Of a DNA stretch of 64,000 bases, positions 48,908-63,100 are shown in pieces. The stretch spans positions 13,149,001 through 13,213,000 of the forward strand of contig OU612067.1 in the NCBI GenBank assembly GCA_914767715.1, read 5' to 3'. The DNA comes from Membranipora membranacea. Its lineage: Eukaryota > Bryozoa > Gymnolaemata > Cheilostomatida > Membraniporidae. Both the position numbers and the translations under genes were made by a program. Position 1 is the stretch's first letter; every line of letters begins with the position of its first letter. The notes beneath the pieces were generated by a model that saw only the letters and a program-made list of their open reading frames with translations, was not told where the DNA came from and did not search any database.

Positions 48908-51150
48908 GCAGTTCAAGCTCTTATTGGCCTCACTCAAAATCCAGAATATCGGAATCCTCGGATTAACTGGTGGGTAATAACGCAGACTTGAAATTTCGAA
49001 AAATATACCAAGGGAGGGTATCACGCTTTTTTTTCGCTCAGATCAAAAAATAGATTTGCTTCCAACTCACCTCATAAGGAGGAGCAACTCCTGCTGATCT
49101 CAAATCTGCAAACCGTTTGGCTCTCCTGCTTCTCATTCTCCGTCAGCGTTCGTTTTAATTAGGGTCACTTTTGCTAAAAAAAAACATGCCGAACGGCAGC
49201 ATTGAAAAATTAAATCTCTGTTCGATTCTTATCAAACTCCGACCAGTTCAAGCTCTTATTGGCCTTACTCAAAATCCAGAATATCGGAATCCTCGGATTA
49301 ACTGGTGGGTAATAACGCTGACTTGAAATTTCGATAAATATACCAAGGGAGGGTATCACGCTTTTTTTTCGCTCAGATCAAAAAATAGATTTGCTTCCAA
49401 CTCACCTCATAAGGAGGAGCAACTCCTGCTGATCTCAAATCTGCAAACCGTTTGGCTCTGCTGCTTTTCATTCTCCGTCAGCGTTCGTTTTAATTAGGGT
49501 CACTTTTGCTAAAAAAAAACATGCCAAACGGCAGCATTGAAAAATTAAATCTCTGTTCGATTTTTATCAAACTCCGACCAGTTTAAGCTCTTATTGGCCT
49601 TACTCAAAATCCAGAATATCGGAATCCTCGGATTTACTGGTGGGTAATAACGCTGACTTGAAATTTCGAAAAATATACCAAGGGAGGGTATCACGCTTTT
49701 TTTTCGCTCAGATCAAAAAATAGATTTGCTACCAACTCACCTCATAAGGAGGAGCAACTCCTGCTGATCTCAAATCTGCAAACCGTTTGGCTCTGCTGCT
49801 TTTCATTCTCCGTCAGCGTTCGTTTTAATTAGGGTCACTTTTGCTAAAAAAAAACATGCCGAACGGCAGCATTGAAAAATTAAATCTCTGTTCGATTCTT
49901 ATCAAACTCCGACCAGTTCAAGCTCTTATTGGCCTTACTCAAAATCCAGAATATCGGAATCCTCGGATTAACTGGTGGGTAATAACGCTGACTTGAAATT
50001 TCGAAAAATATACCAAGGGAGGGTATCACGCTTTTTTTTCGCTCATATCAAAAAATAGATTTGCTTCCAACTCACCTCATAAGGAGGAGCAACTCCTGCT
50101 GATCTCAAATCTGCAAACCGTTTGGCTCTGCTGCTTTTCATTCTGCGTCAGCGTTCGTTTTAATTAGGGTCACTTTTGCTAAAAAAAACCATGCCAAACG
50201 GCAGCATTGGAAAATTAAATCTCTGTTCGATTCTTATCAAACTCCAACCAGTTCAAGCTCTTATTGGCTTTACTCAAAATCCAGAATATCGGAATCCTCG
50301 GATTAACTGGTGGGGAATAACGCTGACTTGAAATTTCGAAAAATATACCAAGGCAGGGTATCACGCTTTTTTTTCGCTCAGATCAAAAAATAGATTTGCT
50401 TTCAACTCACCTCATAAGGAGGAGCAACTCCTGCTGATCTCAAATCTGCAAACCTTTTGGCTCTGCTGCTTTTCATTCTCCGTCAGCGTTCGTTTTAATT
50501 AGGGTCACTTTTGCTAAAAAAAAACATGCCAAACGGCAGCATTGAAAAATTAAATCTCTGTTCGATTCTTATCAAACTCCGACCAGTTCAAGCTCTTATT
50601 GGCCTTACTCAAAATCCAGAATATCGGAATCCTCGGATTAACTGGTGGGTAACAACGCTGACTTGAAATTTCTAAAAATATACCAAGGGAGGGTATCACG
50701 CTTTTTTTTGGCTCAGATCAAAAAATAGATTTGCTTCCAACTCACCTCATAAGGAGGAGCAACTCCTGCTGATCTCAAATCTGCAAACCGTTTGGCTCTG
50801 CTGCTTTTCATTCTCCGTCAGCGTTCGTTTTAATTAGGGTCACTTTTGCTAAAAAAAAACATGCCGAACGGCAGCATTGAAAAATTAAATCTCTGTTCGA
50901 TTCTTATCAAACTCCGACCAGTTCAAGCTCTTATTGGCCTTACTCAAAATCCAGAATATCGGAATCCTCGGATTAACTGGTGGGTAATAACGCTGACTTG
51001 AAATTTCGAAAAATATACCAAGGGAGGGTATCACGCTTTTTTTTCGCTCAGATCAAAAAATAGATTTGCTTCCAACTCACCTCATAAGGAGGAGCAACTC
51101 CTGCTGATCTCAAATCTGCAAACCGTTTGGCTCTGCTGCTTTTCATTCTG
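48908..51150 (+). repeat. 9-monomer-shift repeat, copy 1
   Basis: The ordered marks CTCCGAGCAG (48,906), CTCTCCTGCTTCTC (from 49,122), TTTCGATAAATATACC, GATTTTTATC with GGATTTACTGG, CCATGCC with TGGTGGGGAATAACG, GCTTTCAACTC and TTTCTAAAAATATACC return 3,015 bp (nine monomers) later. Unlike the 12-monomer units, the copies differ at many places, for example GCTCATATC, GGCTTTACTC and AACAACG only here, so this duplication is older. Confidence 0.75.
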
Positions 51151-51914
51151 CGTCAGCGTTCGTTTTAATTAGGGTCACTTTTGCTAAAAAAAAGCATGCC
51201 AAACGGCAGCATTGGAAAATTAAATCTCTGTTCGATTCTTATCAAACTCCAACCAGTTCAAGCTCTTATTGGCCTTACTCAAAATCCAGAATATCGGAAT
51301 CCTCGGATTAACTGGTGGGTAATAACGCTGACTTGAAATTTCGAAAAATATACCAAGGCAGGGTATCACGCTTTTTTTTCGCTCAGATCAAAAAATATAT
51401 TTGCTTCCAACTCACCTCATAAGGAGGAGCAACTCCTGCTGATCTCAAATCTGCAAACCGTTTGGCTCTGCTGCTTTTCATTCTCCGTCAGCGTTCGTTT
51501 TAATTAGGGTCACTTTTGCTAAAAAAAAACATGCCAAACGGCAGCATTGAAAAATTAAATCTCCGTTCGATTCTTATCAAACTCCGAGCAGTTCAAGCTC
51601 TTATTGGCCTTACTCAAAATCCAGAATATCGGAATCCTCGGATTAACTGGTGGGTAATAACGCTGACTTGAAATTTCGAAAAATATACCAAGGGAGGGTA
51701 TCACGCTTTTTTTTCGCTCAGATCAAAAAATAGATTTGCTACCAACTCACCTCATAAGGAGGAGCAACTCCTGCTGATCTCAAATCTGCAAACCGTTTGG
51801 CTCTGCTGCTTTTCATTCTCCGTCAGCGCTCGTTTTAATTAGGGTCACTTTTGCTAAAAAAAAACATGCCGAACGGCAGCATTGAAAAATTAACTCTCTG
51901 TTCGATTCTTATCA
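51151..51914 (+). repeat. Satellite spacer monomers between the 9-monomer-shift copies
   Basis: A little over two monomers, with AAAGCATGCC, AAAATATATTTGC, CTCCGTTCG, CAGCGCTCG and AACTCTCTG variants, separate the two similar blocks. They complete the nine-monomer period but were not seen to repeat at the same shift. No gene is present. Confidence 0.6.
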
Positions 51915-54165
51915 AACTCCGAGCAGTTCAAGCTCTTATTGGCCTTACTCAAAATCCAGAATATCGGAATCCTCGGATTAACTGGTGGGTAATAACGCTG
52001 ACTTGAAATTTCGAAAAATATACCAAGGGAGGGTATCACGCTTTTTTTTCGCTCAGATCAAAAAATAGATTTGCTTCCAACTCACCTCATAAGGAGGAGC
52101 AACTCCTGCTGATCTCAAATCTGCAAACCGTTTGGCTCTCCTGCTTCTCATTCTCCGTCAGCGTTCGTTTTAATTAGGGTCACTTTTGCTAAAAAAAAAC
52201 ATGCCGAACGGCAGCATTGAAAAATTAAATCTCTGTTCGATTCTTATCAAACTCCGACCAGTTCAAGCTCTTATTGGCCTTACTCAAAATCCAGAATATC
52301 GGAATCCTCGGATTAACTGGTGGGTAATAACGCTGACTTGAAATTTCGATAAATATACCAAGGGAGGGTATCACGCTTTTTTTTCGCTCAGATCAAAAAA
52401 TAGATTTGCTTCCAACTCACCTCATAAGGAGGAGCAACTCCTGCTGATCTCAAATCTGCAAACCGTTTGGCTCTGCTGCTTTTCATTCTCCGTCAGCGTT
52501 CGTTTTAATTAGGGTCACTTTTGCTAAAAAAAAAACATGCCAAACGGCAGCATTGAAAAATTAAATCTCTGTTCGATTTTTATCAAACTCCGACCAGTTC
52601 AAGCTCTTATTGGCCTTACTCAAAATCCAGAATATCGGAATCCTCAGATTTACTGGTGGGTAATAACGCTGACTTGAAATTTCGAAAAATATACCAAGGG
52701 AGGGTATCACGCTTTTTTTCCGCTCAGATCAAAAAATAGATTTGCTACCAACTCACCTCATAAGGAGGAGCAACTCCTGCTGATCTCAAATCTGCAAACC
52801 GTTTGGCTCTGCTGATTTTCATTCTCCGTCAGCGTTCGTTTTAATTAGGGTCACTTTTGCTAAAAAAAAACATGCCGAACGGCAGCATTGAAAAATTAAA
52901 TCTCTGTTCGATTCTTATCAAACTCCGAACAGTTCAAGCTCTTATTGGCCTTACTCAAAATCCAGAATATCGGAATCCTCGGATTAACTGGTGGGTAATA
53001 ACGCTGACTTGAAATTTCGAAAAATATACCAAGGGAGGGTATCACGCTTTTTTTTCGCTCAGATCAAAAAATAGATTTGCTTCCAACTCACCTCATAAGG
53101 AGGAGCAACTCCTGCTGATCTCAAATCTGCAAACCGTTTGGCTCTGCTGCTTTTCATTCTGCGTCAGCGTTCGTTTTAATTAGGGTCACTTTTGCTAAAA
53201 AAAACCATGCCAAACGGCAGCATTGAAAAATTAAATCTCTGTTCGATTCTTATCAAACTCCAACCAGTTCAAGCTCTTATTGACCTTACTCAAAATCCAG
53301 AATATCGGAATCCTCGGATTAACTGGTGGGGAATAACGCTGACTTGAAATTTCGAAAAATATACCAAGGCAGGGTATCACGCTATTTTTTCGCTCAGATC
53401 AAAAAATAGATTTGCTTTCAACTCACCTCATAAGGAGGAGCAACTCCTGCTGATCTCAAATCTGCAAACCGTTTGGCTCTGCTGCTTTTCAGTCTCCGTC
53501 AGCGTTCGTTTTAATTAGGGTCACTTTTGCTAAAAAAAAACATGCCAAACGGCAGCATTGAAAAATTAAATCTCTGTTCGATTCTTATCAAACTCCGACC
53601 AGTTCAAGCTCTTGTTGGCCTTACTCAAAATCCAGAATATCGGAATCCTCGGATTAACTGGTGGGTAATAACGCTGACTTGAAATTTCTAAAAATATACC
53701 AAGGGAGGGTATCACGCTTTTTTTTGGCTCAGATCAAAAAATAGATTTGCTTCCAACTCACCTCATAAGGAGGAGCAACTCCTGCTGATCTCAAATCTGC
53801 AAACCGTTTGGCTCTGCTGCTTTTCATTCTCCGTCAGCGTTCGTTTTAATTAGGGTCACTTTTGCTAAAAAAAAACATGCCGAACGGCAGCATTGAAAAA
53901 TTAAATCTCTGTTCGATTCTTATCAAACTCCGACCAGTTCAAGCTCTTATTGGCCTTACTCAAAATCCAGAATATCGGAATCCTCGGATTAACTGGTGGG
54001 TAATAACGCTGACTTGAAATTTCGAAAAATATACCAAGGGAGGGTATCACGCTTTTTTTTCGCTCAGATCAAAAAATAGATTTGCTTCCAATTCACCTCA
54101 TAAGGAGGAGCAACTCCTGCTGATCTCAAATCTGCAAACCGTTTGGCTCTGCTGCTTTTCATTCT
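51915..54165 (+). repeat. 9-monomer-shift repeat, copy 2
   Basis: The block resembles 48,908-51,150 at a shift of 3,015 bp. Private changes include TTTTTTTCCGCTC near 52,720, GCTGATTTTC near 52,812, TTGACCTTAC near 53,280, CGCTATTTTTTCGC near 53,381, CAGTCTCCG near 53,489 and CTTGTTGGCC near 53,610. Agreement ends near 54,165, where CATTCTCCG replaces CATTCTGCG. Confidence 0.75.
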
Positions 54166-57100
54166 CCGTCAGCGTTCGTTTTAATTAGGGTCACTTTTGC
54201 CAAAAAAAAACATGCCAAACGGCAGCATTGAAAAATTAAATCTCTGTTCGATTCTTATCAAACTCCGACCAGTTCAAGCTCTTATTGGCCTTACTCAAAA
54301 TCCAGAATATCGGAATCCTCGGATTAACTGGTGGGTAATAACGCTGACTTGAAATTTCGAAAAATATACCAAGGCAGGGTATCACGCTTTTTTTTCGCTC
54401 AGATCAAAAAATAGATTTGCTTCCAACTCACCTCATAAGGAGGAGCAACTCCTGCTGATCTCAAATCTGCAAACCGTTTGGCTCTCCTGCTTTTCATTCT
54501 CCGTCAGCGTTCGTTTTAATTAGGGTCACTTTTGCTAAAAAAAAACATGCCGAACGGCAGCATTGAAAAATTAAATCTCTGTTCGATTCTTATCAAACTC
54601 CGACCAGTTCAAGCTCTTATTGGCCTTACTCAAATTCCAGAATATCGGAATCCTCGGATTAACTGGTGGGTAATAACGCTGACTTGAAATTTCGAAAAAT
54701 ATACCAAGGGAGGGTATCACGCTTTTTTTTCGCTCAGATCAAAAAATAGATTTGCTTCCAACTCACCTCATAAGGAGGAGCAACTCCTGCTGATCTCAAA
54801 TCTGCAAACCGTTTGGCTCTGCTGCTTTTCATTCTCCGTCAGCGTTCGTTTTAATTATGGTCACTTTTGCTAAAAAAAAACATGCCAAACGGCAGCATTG
54901 AAAAATTAAATCTCTGTTCGATTCTTATCAAACTCCGACCAGTTCAAGCTCTTATTGGCCTTACTCAAAATCCAGAATATCGGAATCCTCGGATTTACTG
55001 GTTGGTAATAACGCTGACTTGAAATTTCGAAAAATATACCAAGGGAGGGTATCACGCTTTTTTTTCGCTCAGATCAAAAAATAGATTTGCTTCCAACTCA
55101 CCTCATAAGGAGGAGCAACTCCTGCTGATCTCAAATCTGCAAACCGTTTGGCTCTCCTGCTTTTCATTCTCCGTCAGCGTTCGTTTTAATTAGGGTCACT
55201 TTTGCTAAAAAAAAACATGCCGAACGGCAGCATTGAAAAATTAAATCTCTGTTCGATTCTTATCAAACTCCGACCAGTTCAAGCTCTTATTGGCCTTACT
55301 CAAAATCCAGAATATCGGAATCCTCGGATTAACTGGTGGGTAATAACGCTGACTTGAAATTTCGAAAAATATACCAAGGGAGGGTATCACGCTTTTTTTT
55401 CGCTCAGATCAAAAAATAGAGTTGCTTCCAACTCACCTCATAAGGAGGAGCAACTCCTGCTGATCTCAAATCTGCAAACCGTTTGGCTCTGCTGCTTTTC
55501 ATTCTGCGTCAGCGTTCGTTTTAATTAGGGTCACTTTTGCTAAAAAAAACCATGCCAAACGGCAGCATTGGAAAATTAAATCTCTGTTCGATTCTTATCA
55601 AACTCCAACCAGTTCAAGCTCTTATTGGCCTTACTCAAAATCCAGAATATCGGAATCCTCGGATTAACTGGTGGGGAATAACGCTGACTTGAAATTTCGA
55701 AAAATATACCAAGGGAGTTTATCACGCTTTTTTTTCGCTCAGATCAAAAAATAGATTTGCTTCCAACTCACCTCATAAGGAGGAGCAACTCCTGCTGATC
55801 TCAAATCTGCAAACCGTTTGGCTCTGCTGCTTTTCATTCTCCGTCAGCGTTCGTTTTAATTAGGGTCACTTTTGCTAAAAAAAAACATGCCAAACGGCAG
55901 CATTGAAAAATTAAATCTCTGTTCGATTCTTATCAAACTCCGACCAGTTCAAGCTCTTATTGGCCTTACTCAAAATCCAGAATATCGGAATCCTCGGATT
56001 AACTGGTGGGTAATAACGCTGACTTGAAATTTCGAAAAATATACCAAGGGAGTTTATCACGCTTTTTTTTCGCTCAGATCAAAAAATAGATTTGCTTCCA
56101 ACTCACCTCATAAGGAGGAGCAACTCCTGCTGATCTCAAATCTGCAAACCGTTTGGCTCTGCTGCTTTTCATTCTCCGTCAGCGTTCGTTTTAATTAGGG
56201 TCACTTTTGCTAAAAAAAACCATGCCAAACGGCAGCATTGAAAAATTAAATCTCTGTTCGATTCTTATCAAACTCCAACCAGTTCAAGCTCTTATTGGCC
56301 TTACTCAAAATCCAGAATATCGGAATCCTCGGATTAACTGGTGGGTAATAACGCTGACTTGAAATTTCGAAAAATATACCAAGGGAGGGTATCACGCTTT
56401 TTTTTCGCTCAGATCAAAAAATAGATTTGCTTCCAACTCACCTCATAAGGAGGAGCAACTCCTGCTGATCTCAAATCTGCAAACCGTTTGGCTCTGCTGC
56501 TTTTCATTCTCCGTCAGCGTTCGTTTTAATTAGGGTCACTTTTGCCAAAAAAAAACATGCCAAACGGCAGCATTGAAAAATTAAATCTCTGTTCGATTCT
56601 TATCAAACTCCGACCAGTTCAAGCTCTTATTGGCCTTACTCAAAATCCAGAATATCGGAATCCTCGGATTAACTGGTGGGTAATAACGCTGACTTGAAAT
56701 TTCGAAAAATATACCAAGGCAGGGTATCACGCTTTTTTTTCGCTCAGATCAAAAAATAGATTTGCTTCCAACTCACCTCATAAGGAGGAGCAACTCCTGC
56801 TGATCTCAAATCTGCAAACCGTTTGGCTCTCCTGCTTTTCATTCTCCGTCAGCGTTCGTTTTAATTAGGGTCACTTTTGCTAAAAAAAAACATGCCATAC
56901 GGCAGCATTGAAAAATTAAATCTCTGTCCGATTCTTATCAAACTCCGACCAGTTCAAGCTCTTATTGGCCTTACTCAAAATCCAGAGTATCGGAATCCTC
57001 GGATTAACTGGTGGGTAATAACGCTGACTTGAAATTTCGAAAAATATACCAAGGGAGGGTATCACGCTTTTTTTTCGCTCGGATCAAAAAATAGATTTGC

Positions 57101-60100
57101 TACGAACTCACCTCATAAGGAGGAGCAACTCCTGCTGATCTCAAATCTGCAAACCGTTTGGCTCTGCTGCTTTTCATTCTCCGTCAGCGTTCGTTTTAAT
57201 TAGGGTCACTTTTGCTAAAAAAAAACATGCCGAACGGCAGCATTGAAAAATTAAATCTCTGTTCGATTCTTATCAAACTCCGACCAGTTCAAGCTCTTAT
57301 TGGCCTTACTCAAAATCCAGAATATCGGAATCCTCGGATTAACTGGTGGGTAATAACGCTGACTTGAAATTTCGAAAAATATACCAAGGGAGGGTATCAC
57401 GCTTTTTTTTCGCTCAGATCAAAAAATAGATTTGCTTCCAACTCACCTCATAAGGAGGAGTAACTCCTGCTGATCTCAAATCTGCAAACCGTTTGGCTCT
57501 GCTGCTTTTCATTCTGCGTCAGCGTTCGTTTTAATTAGGGTCACTTTTGCTAAAAAAAACCATGCCAAACGGTAGCATTGGAAAATTAAATCTCTGTTCG
57601 ATTCTTATCAAACTCCAACCAGTTCAAGCTCTTATTGGCCTTACTCAAAATCCAGAATATCGGAATCCTCGGATTAACTGGTGGGTAATAACGCTGACTT
57701 GAAATTTCGAAAAATATACCAAGGGAGGGTATCACGCTTTTTTTTCGCTCAGATCAAAAAATAGATTTGCTTCCAACTCACCTCATAAGGAGGAGCAACT
57801 CCTGCTGATCTCAAATCTGCAAACCGTTTGGCTCTGCTGCTTTTCATTCTCCGTCAGCGTTCGTTTTAATTAGGGTCACTTTTGCCAAAAAAAAACATGC
57901 CAAACGGCAGCATTGAAAAATTAAATCTCTGTTCGATTTTTATCAAACTCCGACCAGTTCAAGCTCTTATTGGCCTTACTCAAAATCCAGAATATCGGAA
58001 TCCTCGGATTTACTGGTGGGTAATAACGCTGACTTGAGATTTCGAAAAATATACCAAGGGAGGGTATCACGCTTTTTTTTCGCTCAGATCAAAAAAATAG
58101 ATTTGCTACCAACTCACCTCATAAGGAGGAGCAACTCCTGCTGATCTCAAATCTGCAAACCGTTTGGCTCTGCTGCTTTTCATTCTCCGTCAGCGTTCGT
58201 TTTAATTAGGGTCACTTTTGCTAAAAAAAACCATGCCAAACGGCAGCATTGAAAAATTAAATCTCTGTTCGATTCTTATCAAACTCCAACCAGTTCAAGC
58301 TCTTATTGGCCTTACTCAAAATCCAGAGTATCGGAATCCTCGGATTAACTGGTGGGTAATAACGCTGACTTGAAATTTCGAAAAATATACCAAGGGAGGG
58401 TATCACGCTTTTTTTTCGCTCAGATCAAAAAATAGATTTGCTACGAACTCACCTCATAAGGAGGAGCAACTCCTGCTGATCTCAAATCTGCAAACCGTTT
58501 GGCTCTGCTGCTTTTCATTCTCCGTCAGCGTTCGTTTTAATTAGGGTCACTTTTGCTAAAAAAAAACATGCCGAACGGCAGCATTGAAAAATTAAATCTC
58601 TGTTCGATTCTTATCAAACTCCGACCAGTTCAAGCTCTTATTGGCCTTACTCAAAATCCAGAATATCGGAATCCTCGGATTAACTGGTGGGTAATAACGC
58701 TGACTTGAAATTTCGAAAAATATACCAAGGGAGGGTATCACGCTTTTTTTTCGCTCAGATCAAAAAATAGATTTGCTTCCAACTCACCTCATAAGGAGGA
58801 GCAACTCCTGCTGATCTCAAATCTGCAAACCGTTTGGCTCTGCTGCTTTTCATTCTGCGTCAGCGTTCGTTTTAATTAGGGTCACTTTTGCTAAAAAAAA
58901 CCATGCCAAACGGCAGCATTGGAAAATTAAATCTCTGTTCGATTCTTATCAAACTCCAACCAGTTCAAGCTCTTATTGGCCTTACTCAAAATCCAGAATA
59001 TCGGAATCCTCGGATTAACTGGTGGGTAATAACGCTGACTTGAAATTTCGAAAAATATACCAAGGGAGGGTATCACGCTTTTTTTTGGTCAGATCAAAAA
59101 ATAGATTTGCTTCCAACTCACCTCATAAGGAGGAGCAACTCCTGCTGATCTCAAGTCTGCAAACCGTTTGGCTCTGCTGCTTTTCATTCTGCGTCAGCGT
59201 TCGTTTTAATTAGGGTCACTTTTGCTAAAAAAAACCATGCCAAACGGTAGCATTGGAAAATTAAGTCTCTGTTCGATTCTTATCAAACTCCAACCAGTTC
59301 AAGCTCTTATTGGCCTTACTCAAAATCCAGAATATCGGAATCCTCGGATTAACTGGTGGGTAATAACGCTGACTTGAAATTTCGAAAAATATACCAAGGC
59401 AGGGTATCACGCTTTTTTTTCGCTCAGATCAAAAAATAGATTTGCTTCCAACTCACCTCATAAGGAGGAGCAACTCCTGCTGATCTCAAATCTGCAAACC
59501 GTTTGGCTCTGCTGCTTTTCATTCTCCGTCAGCGTTCGTTTTAATTAGGGTCACTTTTGCTAAAAAAAAACATGCCGAACGGCAGCATTGAAAAATTAAA
59601 TCTCTGTTCGATTCTTATCAAACTCCGACCAGTTCAAGCTCTTATTGGCCTTACTCAAAATCCAGAATATCGGAATCCTCGGATTTACTGGTGGGTAATA
59701 ACGCTGACTTGAAATTTCGAAAAATATACCAAGGGAGGGTATCACGCTTTTTTTTCGCTCAGATCAAAAAATAGATTTGCTTCCAACTCACCTCATAAGG
59801 AGGAGCAACTCCTGCTGATCTCAAATCTGCAAACCGTTTGGCTCTGCTGCTTTTCATTCTCCGTCAGCGTTCGTTTTAATTTGGGTCACTTTTGCTAAAA
59901 AAAAACATGCCAAATGGCAGCATTGAAAAATTAAATCTCTGTTCGATTCTTATCAAACTCCGACCAGTTCAAGCTCTTATTGGCCTTACTCAAAATCCAG
60001 AATATCGGAATCCTCGGATTAACTGGTGGGTAATAACGCTGACTTGAAATTTCGAAAAATATACCAAGGGAGGGTATCACGCTTTTTTTTCGCTCAGATC

Positions 60101-63100
60101 AAAAAATAGATTTGCTTCCAACTCACCTCATAAGGAGGAGCAACTCCTGCTGATCTCAAATCTGCAAACCGTTTGGCTCTCCTGCTTTTCATTCTCCGTC
60201 AGCGTTCGTTTTAATTAGGGTCACTTTTGCTAAAAAAAAACATGCCGAACGGCAGCATTGAAAAATTAAATCTCTGTTCGATTCTTATCAAACTCCGACC
60301 AGTTCAAGCTCTTATTGGCCTTACTCAAAATCCAGAATATCGGAATCCTCGGATTAACTGGTGGGTAATAACGGTGACTTGAAATTTCGAAAAATATACC
60401 AAGGGAGGGTATCACACTTTTTTTTCGCTCAGATCAAAAAATAGATTTGCTTCCAACTCACCTCATAAGGAGGAGCAACTCCTGCTGATCTCAAAACTGC
60501 AAACCGTTTGGCTCTGCTGCTTTTCATTCTCCGTCAGCGTTCGTTTTAATTTGGGTCACTTTTGCTGAAAAAAACATGCCAAACGGCAGCATTGAAAAAT
60601 TAAATCTCTGTTCGATTCTTATCAAACTCCGACCAGTTCAAGCTCTTATTGGCCTTACTCAAAATCCAGAATATCGGAATCCTCGGATTAACTGGTGGGT
60701 AATAACGCTGACTTGAAATTTCGAAAAATATACCAAGGGAGGGTATCACGCTTTTTTTTCGCTCAGATCAAAAAATAGATTTGCTTCCAACTCACCTCAT
60801 AAGGAGGAGCAACTCCTGCTAATCTCAAATCTGCAAACCGTTTGGCTCTGCTGCTTTTCATTCTCCGTCAGCGTTCGTTTTAATTAGGGTCACTTTTGCT
60901 AAAAAAAAACATGCCAAACGGCAGCATTGAAAAATTAAATCTCTGTTCGATTCTTATCAAACTACGACCAGTTCAAGCTCTTATTGGCCTTACTCAAAAT
61001 CCATATTATCGGAATCCTCGGATTAACTGGTGGGTAATAACGCTGACTTGAAATTTCGAAAAATATACCAAGGGAGGGTATCACGCTTTTTTTTCGCTCA
61101 GATCAAAAAATAGATTTGCTTCCAACTCACCTCATAAGGAGGAGCAACTCCTGCTGATCTCAAATCTGCAAACCGTTTGGCTCTGCTGCTTTTCATTCTC
61201 CGTCAGCGTTCGTTTTAATTAGGGTCACTTTTGCTAAAAAAAACCATGCCAAACGGCAGCATTGAAAAATTAAATCTCTGTTCGATTCTTATCAAACTCC
61301 AACCAGTTCAAGCTCTTATTGGCCTTACTCAAAATCCAGAATATCGGAATCCTCGGATTAACTGGTGGGTAATAACGCTAACTTGAAATTTCGAAAAATA
61401 TACCAAGGGAGGGTATCACGCTTTTTTTTCGCTCAGATCAAAAAATAGATTTGCTTCCAACTCACCTCATAAGGAGGAGCAACTCCTGCTGATCTCAAAT
61501 CTGCAAACCGTTTGGCTCTGCTGCTTTTCATTCTCCGTCAGCGTTCGTTTTAATTAGGGTCACTTTTGCCAAAAAAAAACATGCCAAACGGCAGCATTGA
61601 AAAATTAAATCTCTGTTCGATTTTTATCAAACTCCGACCAGTTCAAGCTCTTATTGGCCTTACTCAAAATCCAGAATATCGGAATCCTCGGATTTACTGG
61701 TGGGTAATAACGCTGACTTGAAATTTCGAAAAATATACCAAGGGAGGGTATCACGCTTTTTTTTCGCTCAGATCAAAAAATAGATTTGCTACCAACTCAC
61801 CTCATAAGGAGGAGCAACTCCTGCTGATCTCAAATCTGCAAACCGTTTGGCTCTGCTGCTTTTCATTCTCCGTCAGCGTTCGTTTTAATTAGGGTCACTT
61901 TTGCTAAAAAAAAACATGCCGAACGGGAGCATTGAAAAATTAAATCTCTGTTCGATTCTTATCAAACTCCGACCAGTTCAAGCTCTTATTGGCCTTACTC
62001 AAAATCCAGAATATCGGAATCCTCGGATTAACTGGTGGGTAATAACGCTGACTTGAAATTTCGAAAAATATACCAAGGGAGGGTATCACGCTTTTTTTTC
62101 GCTCAGATCAAAAAATAGATTTGCTACCAACTCACCTCATAAGGAGGAGCAACTCCTGCTGATCTCAAATCTGCAAACCGTTTGGCTCTGCTGCTTTTCA
62201 TTCTGCGTCAGCGTTCGTTTTAATTAGGGTCACTTTTGCTAAAAATAACCATGCCAAACGGCAGCATTGGAAAATTAAATCTCTGTTCGATTCTTATCAA
62301 ACTCCAACCAGTTCAAGCTCTTATTGGCCTTACTCAAAATCGAGAATATCGGAATCCTCGGATTAACTGGTGGGTAATAACGCTGACTTGAAATTTCGAA
62401 AAATATACCAAGGCAGGGTATCACGCTTTTTTTTCGCTCAGATCAAAAAATAGATTTGCTTCCAATTCACCTCATAAGGAGGAGCAATTCCTGCTGATCT
62501 CAAATCTGCAAACCGTTTGGCTCTGCTGCTTTTCATTCTCCGTCAGCGTTCGTTTTAATTAGGGTCACTTTTGCTAAAAAAAACATGCCAAACGGCAGCA
62601 TTGAAAAATTAAATCTCTGTTCGATTCTTATCAAACTCCGAGCAGTTCAAGCTCTTATTGGCCTTACTCAAAATCCAGAATATCGGAATCCTCGGATTAA
62701 CTGGTGGGTAATAACGCTGACTTGAAATTTCGAAAAATATACCAAGGGAGGGTACCACGCTTTTTTTTCGCTCAGATCAAAAAATAGATTTGCTTCCAAC
62801 TCACCTCATAAGGAGGAGCAACTCCTGCTGATCTCAAATCTGCAAACCGTTTGGCTCTCCTGCTTTTCATTCTCCGTCAGCGTTCGTTTTAATTAGGGTC
62901 ACTTTTGCTAAAAAAAAACATGCCGAACGGCAGCATTGAAAAATTAAATCTCTGTTCGATTCTTATCAAACTCCGACCAGTTCAAGCTCTTATTGGCCTT
63001 ACTCAAAATCCAGAATATCGGAATCCTCGGATTAACTGGTGGGTAATAACGCTGACTTGAAATTTCGAAAAATATACCAAGGGAGGGTATCACGCTTTTT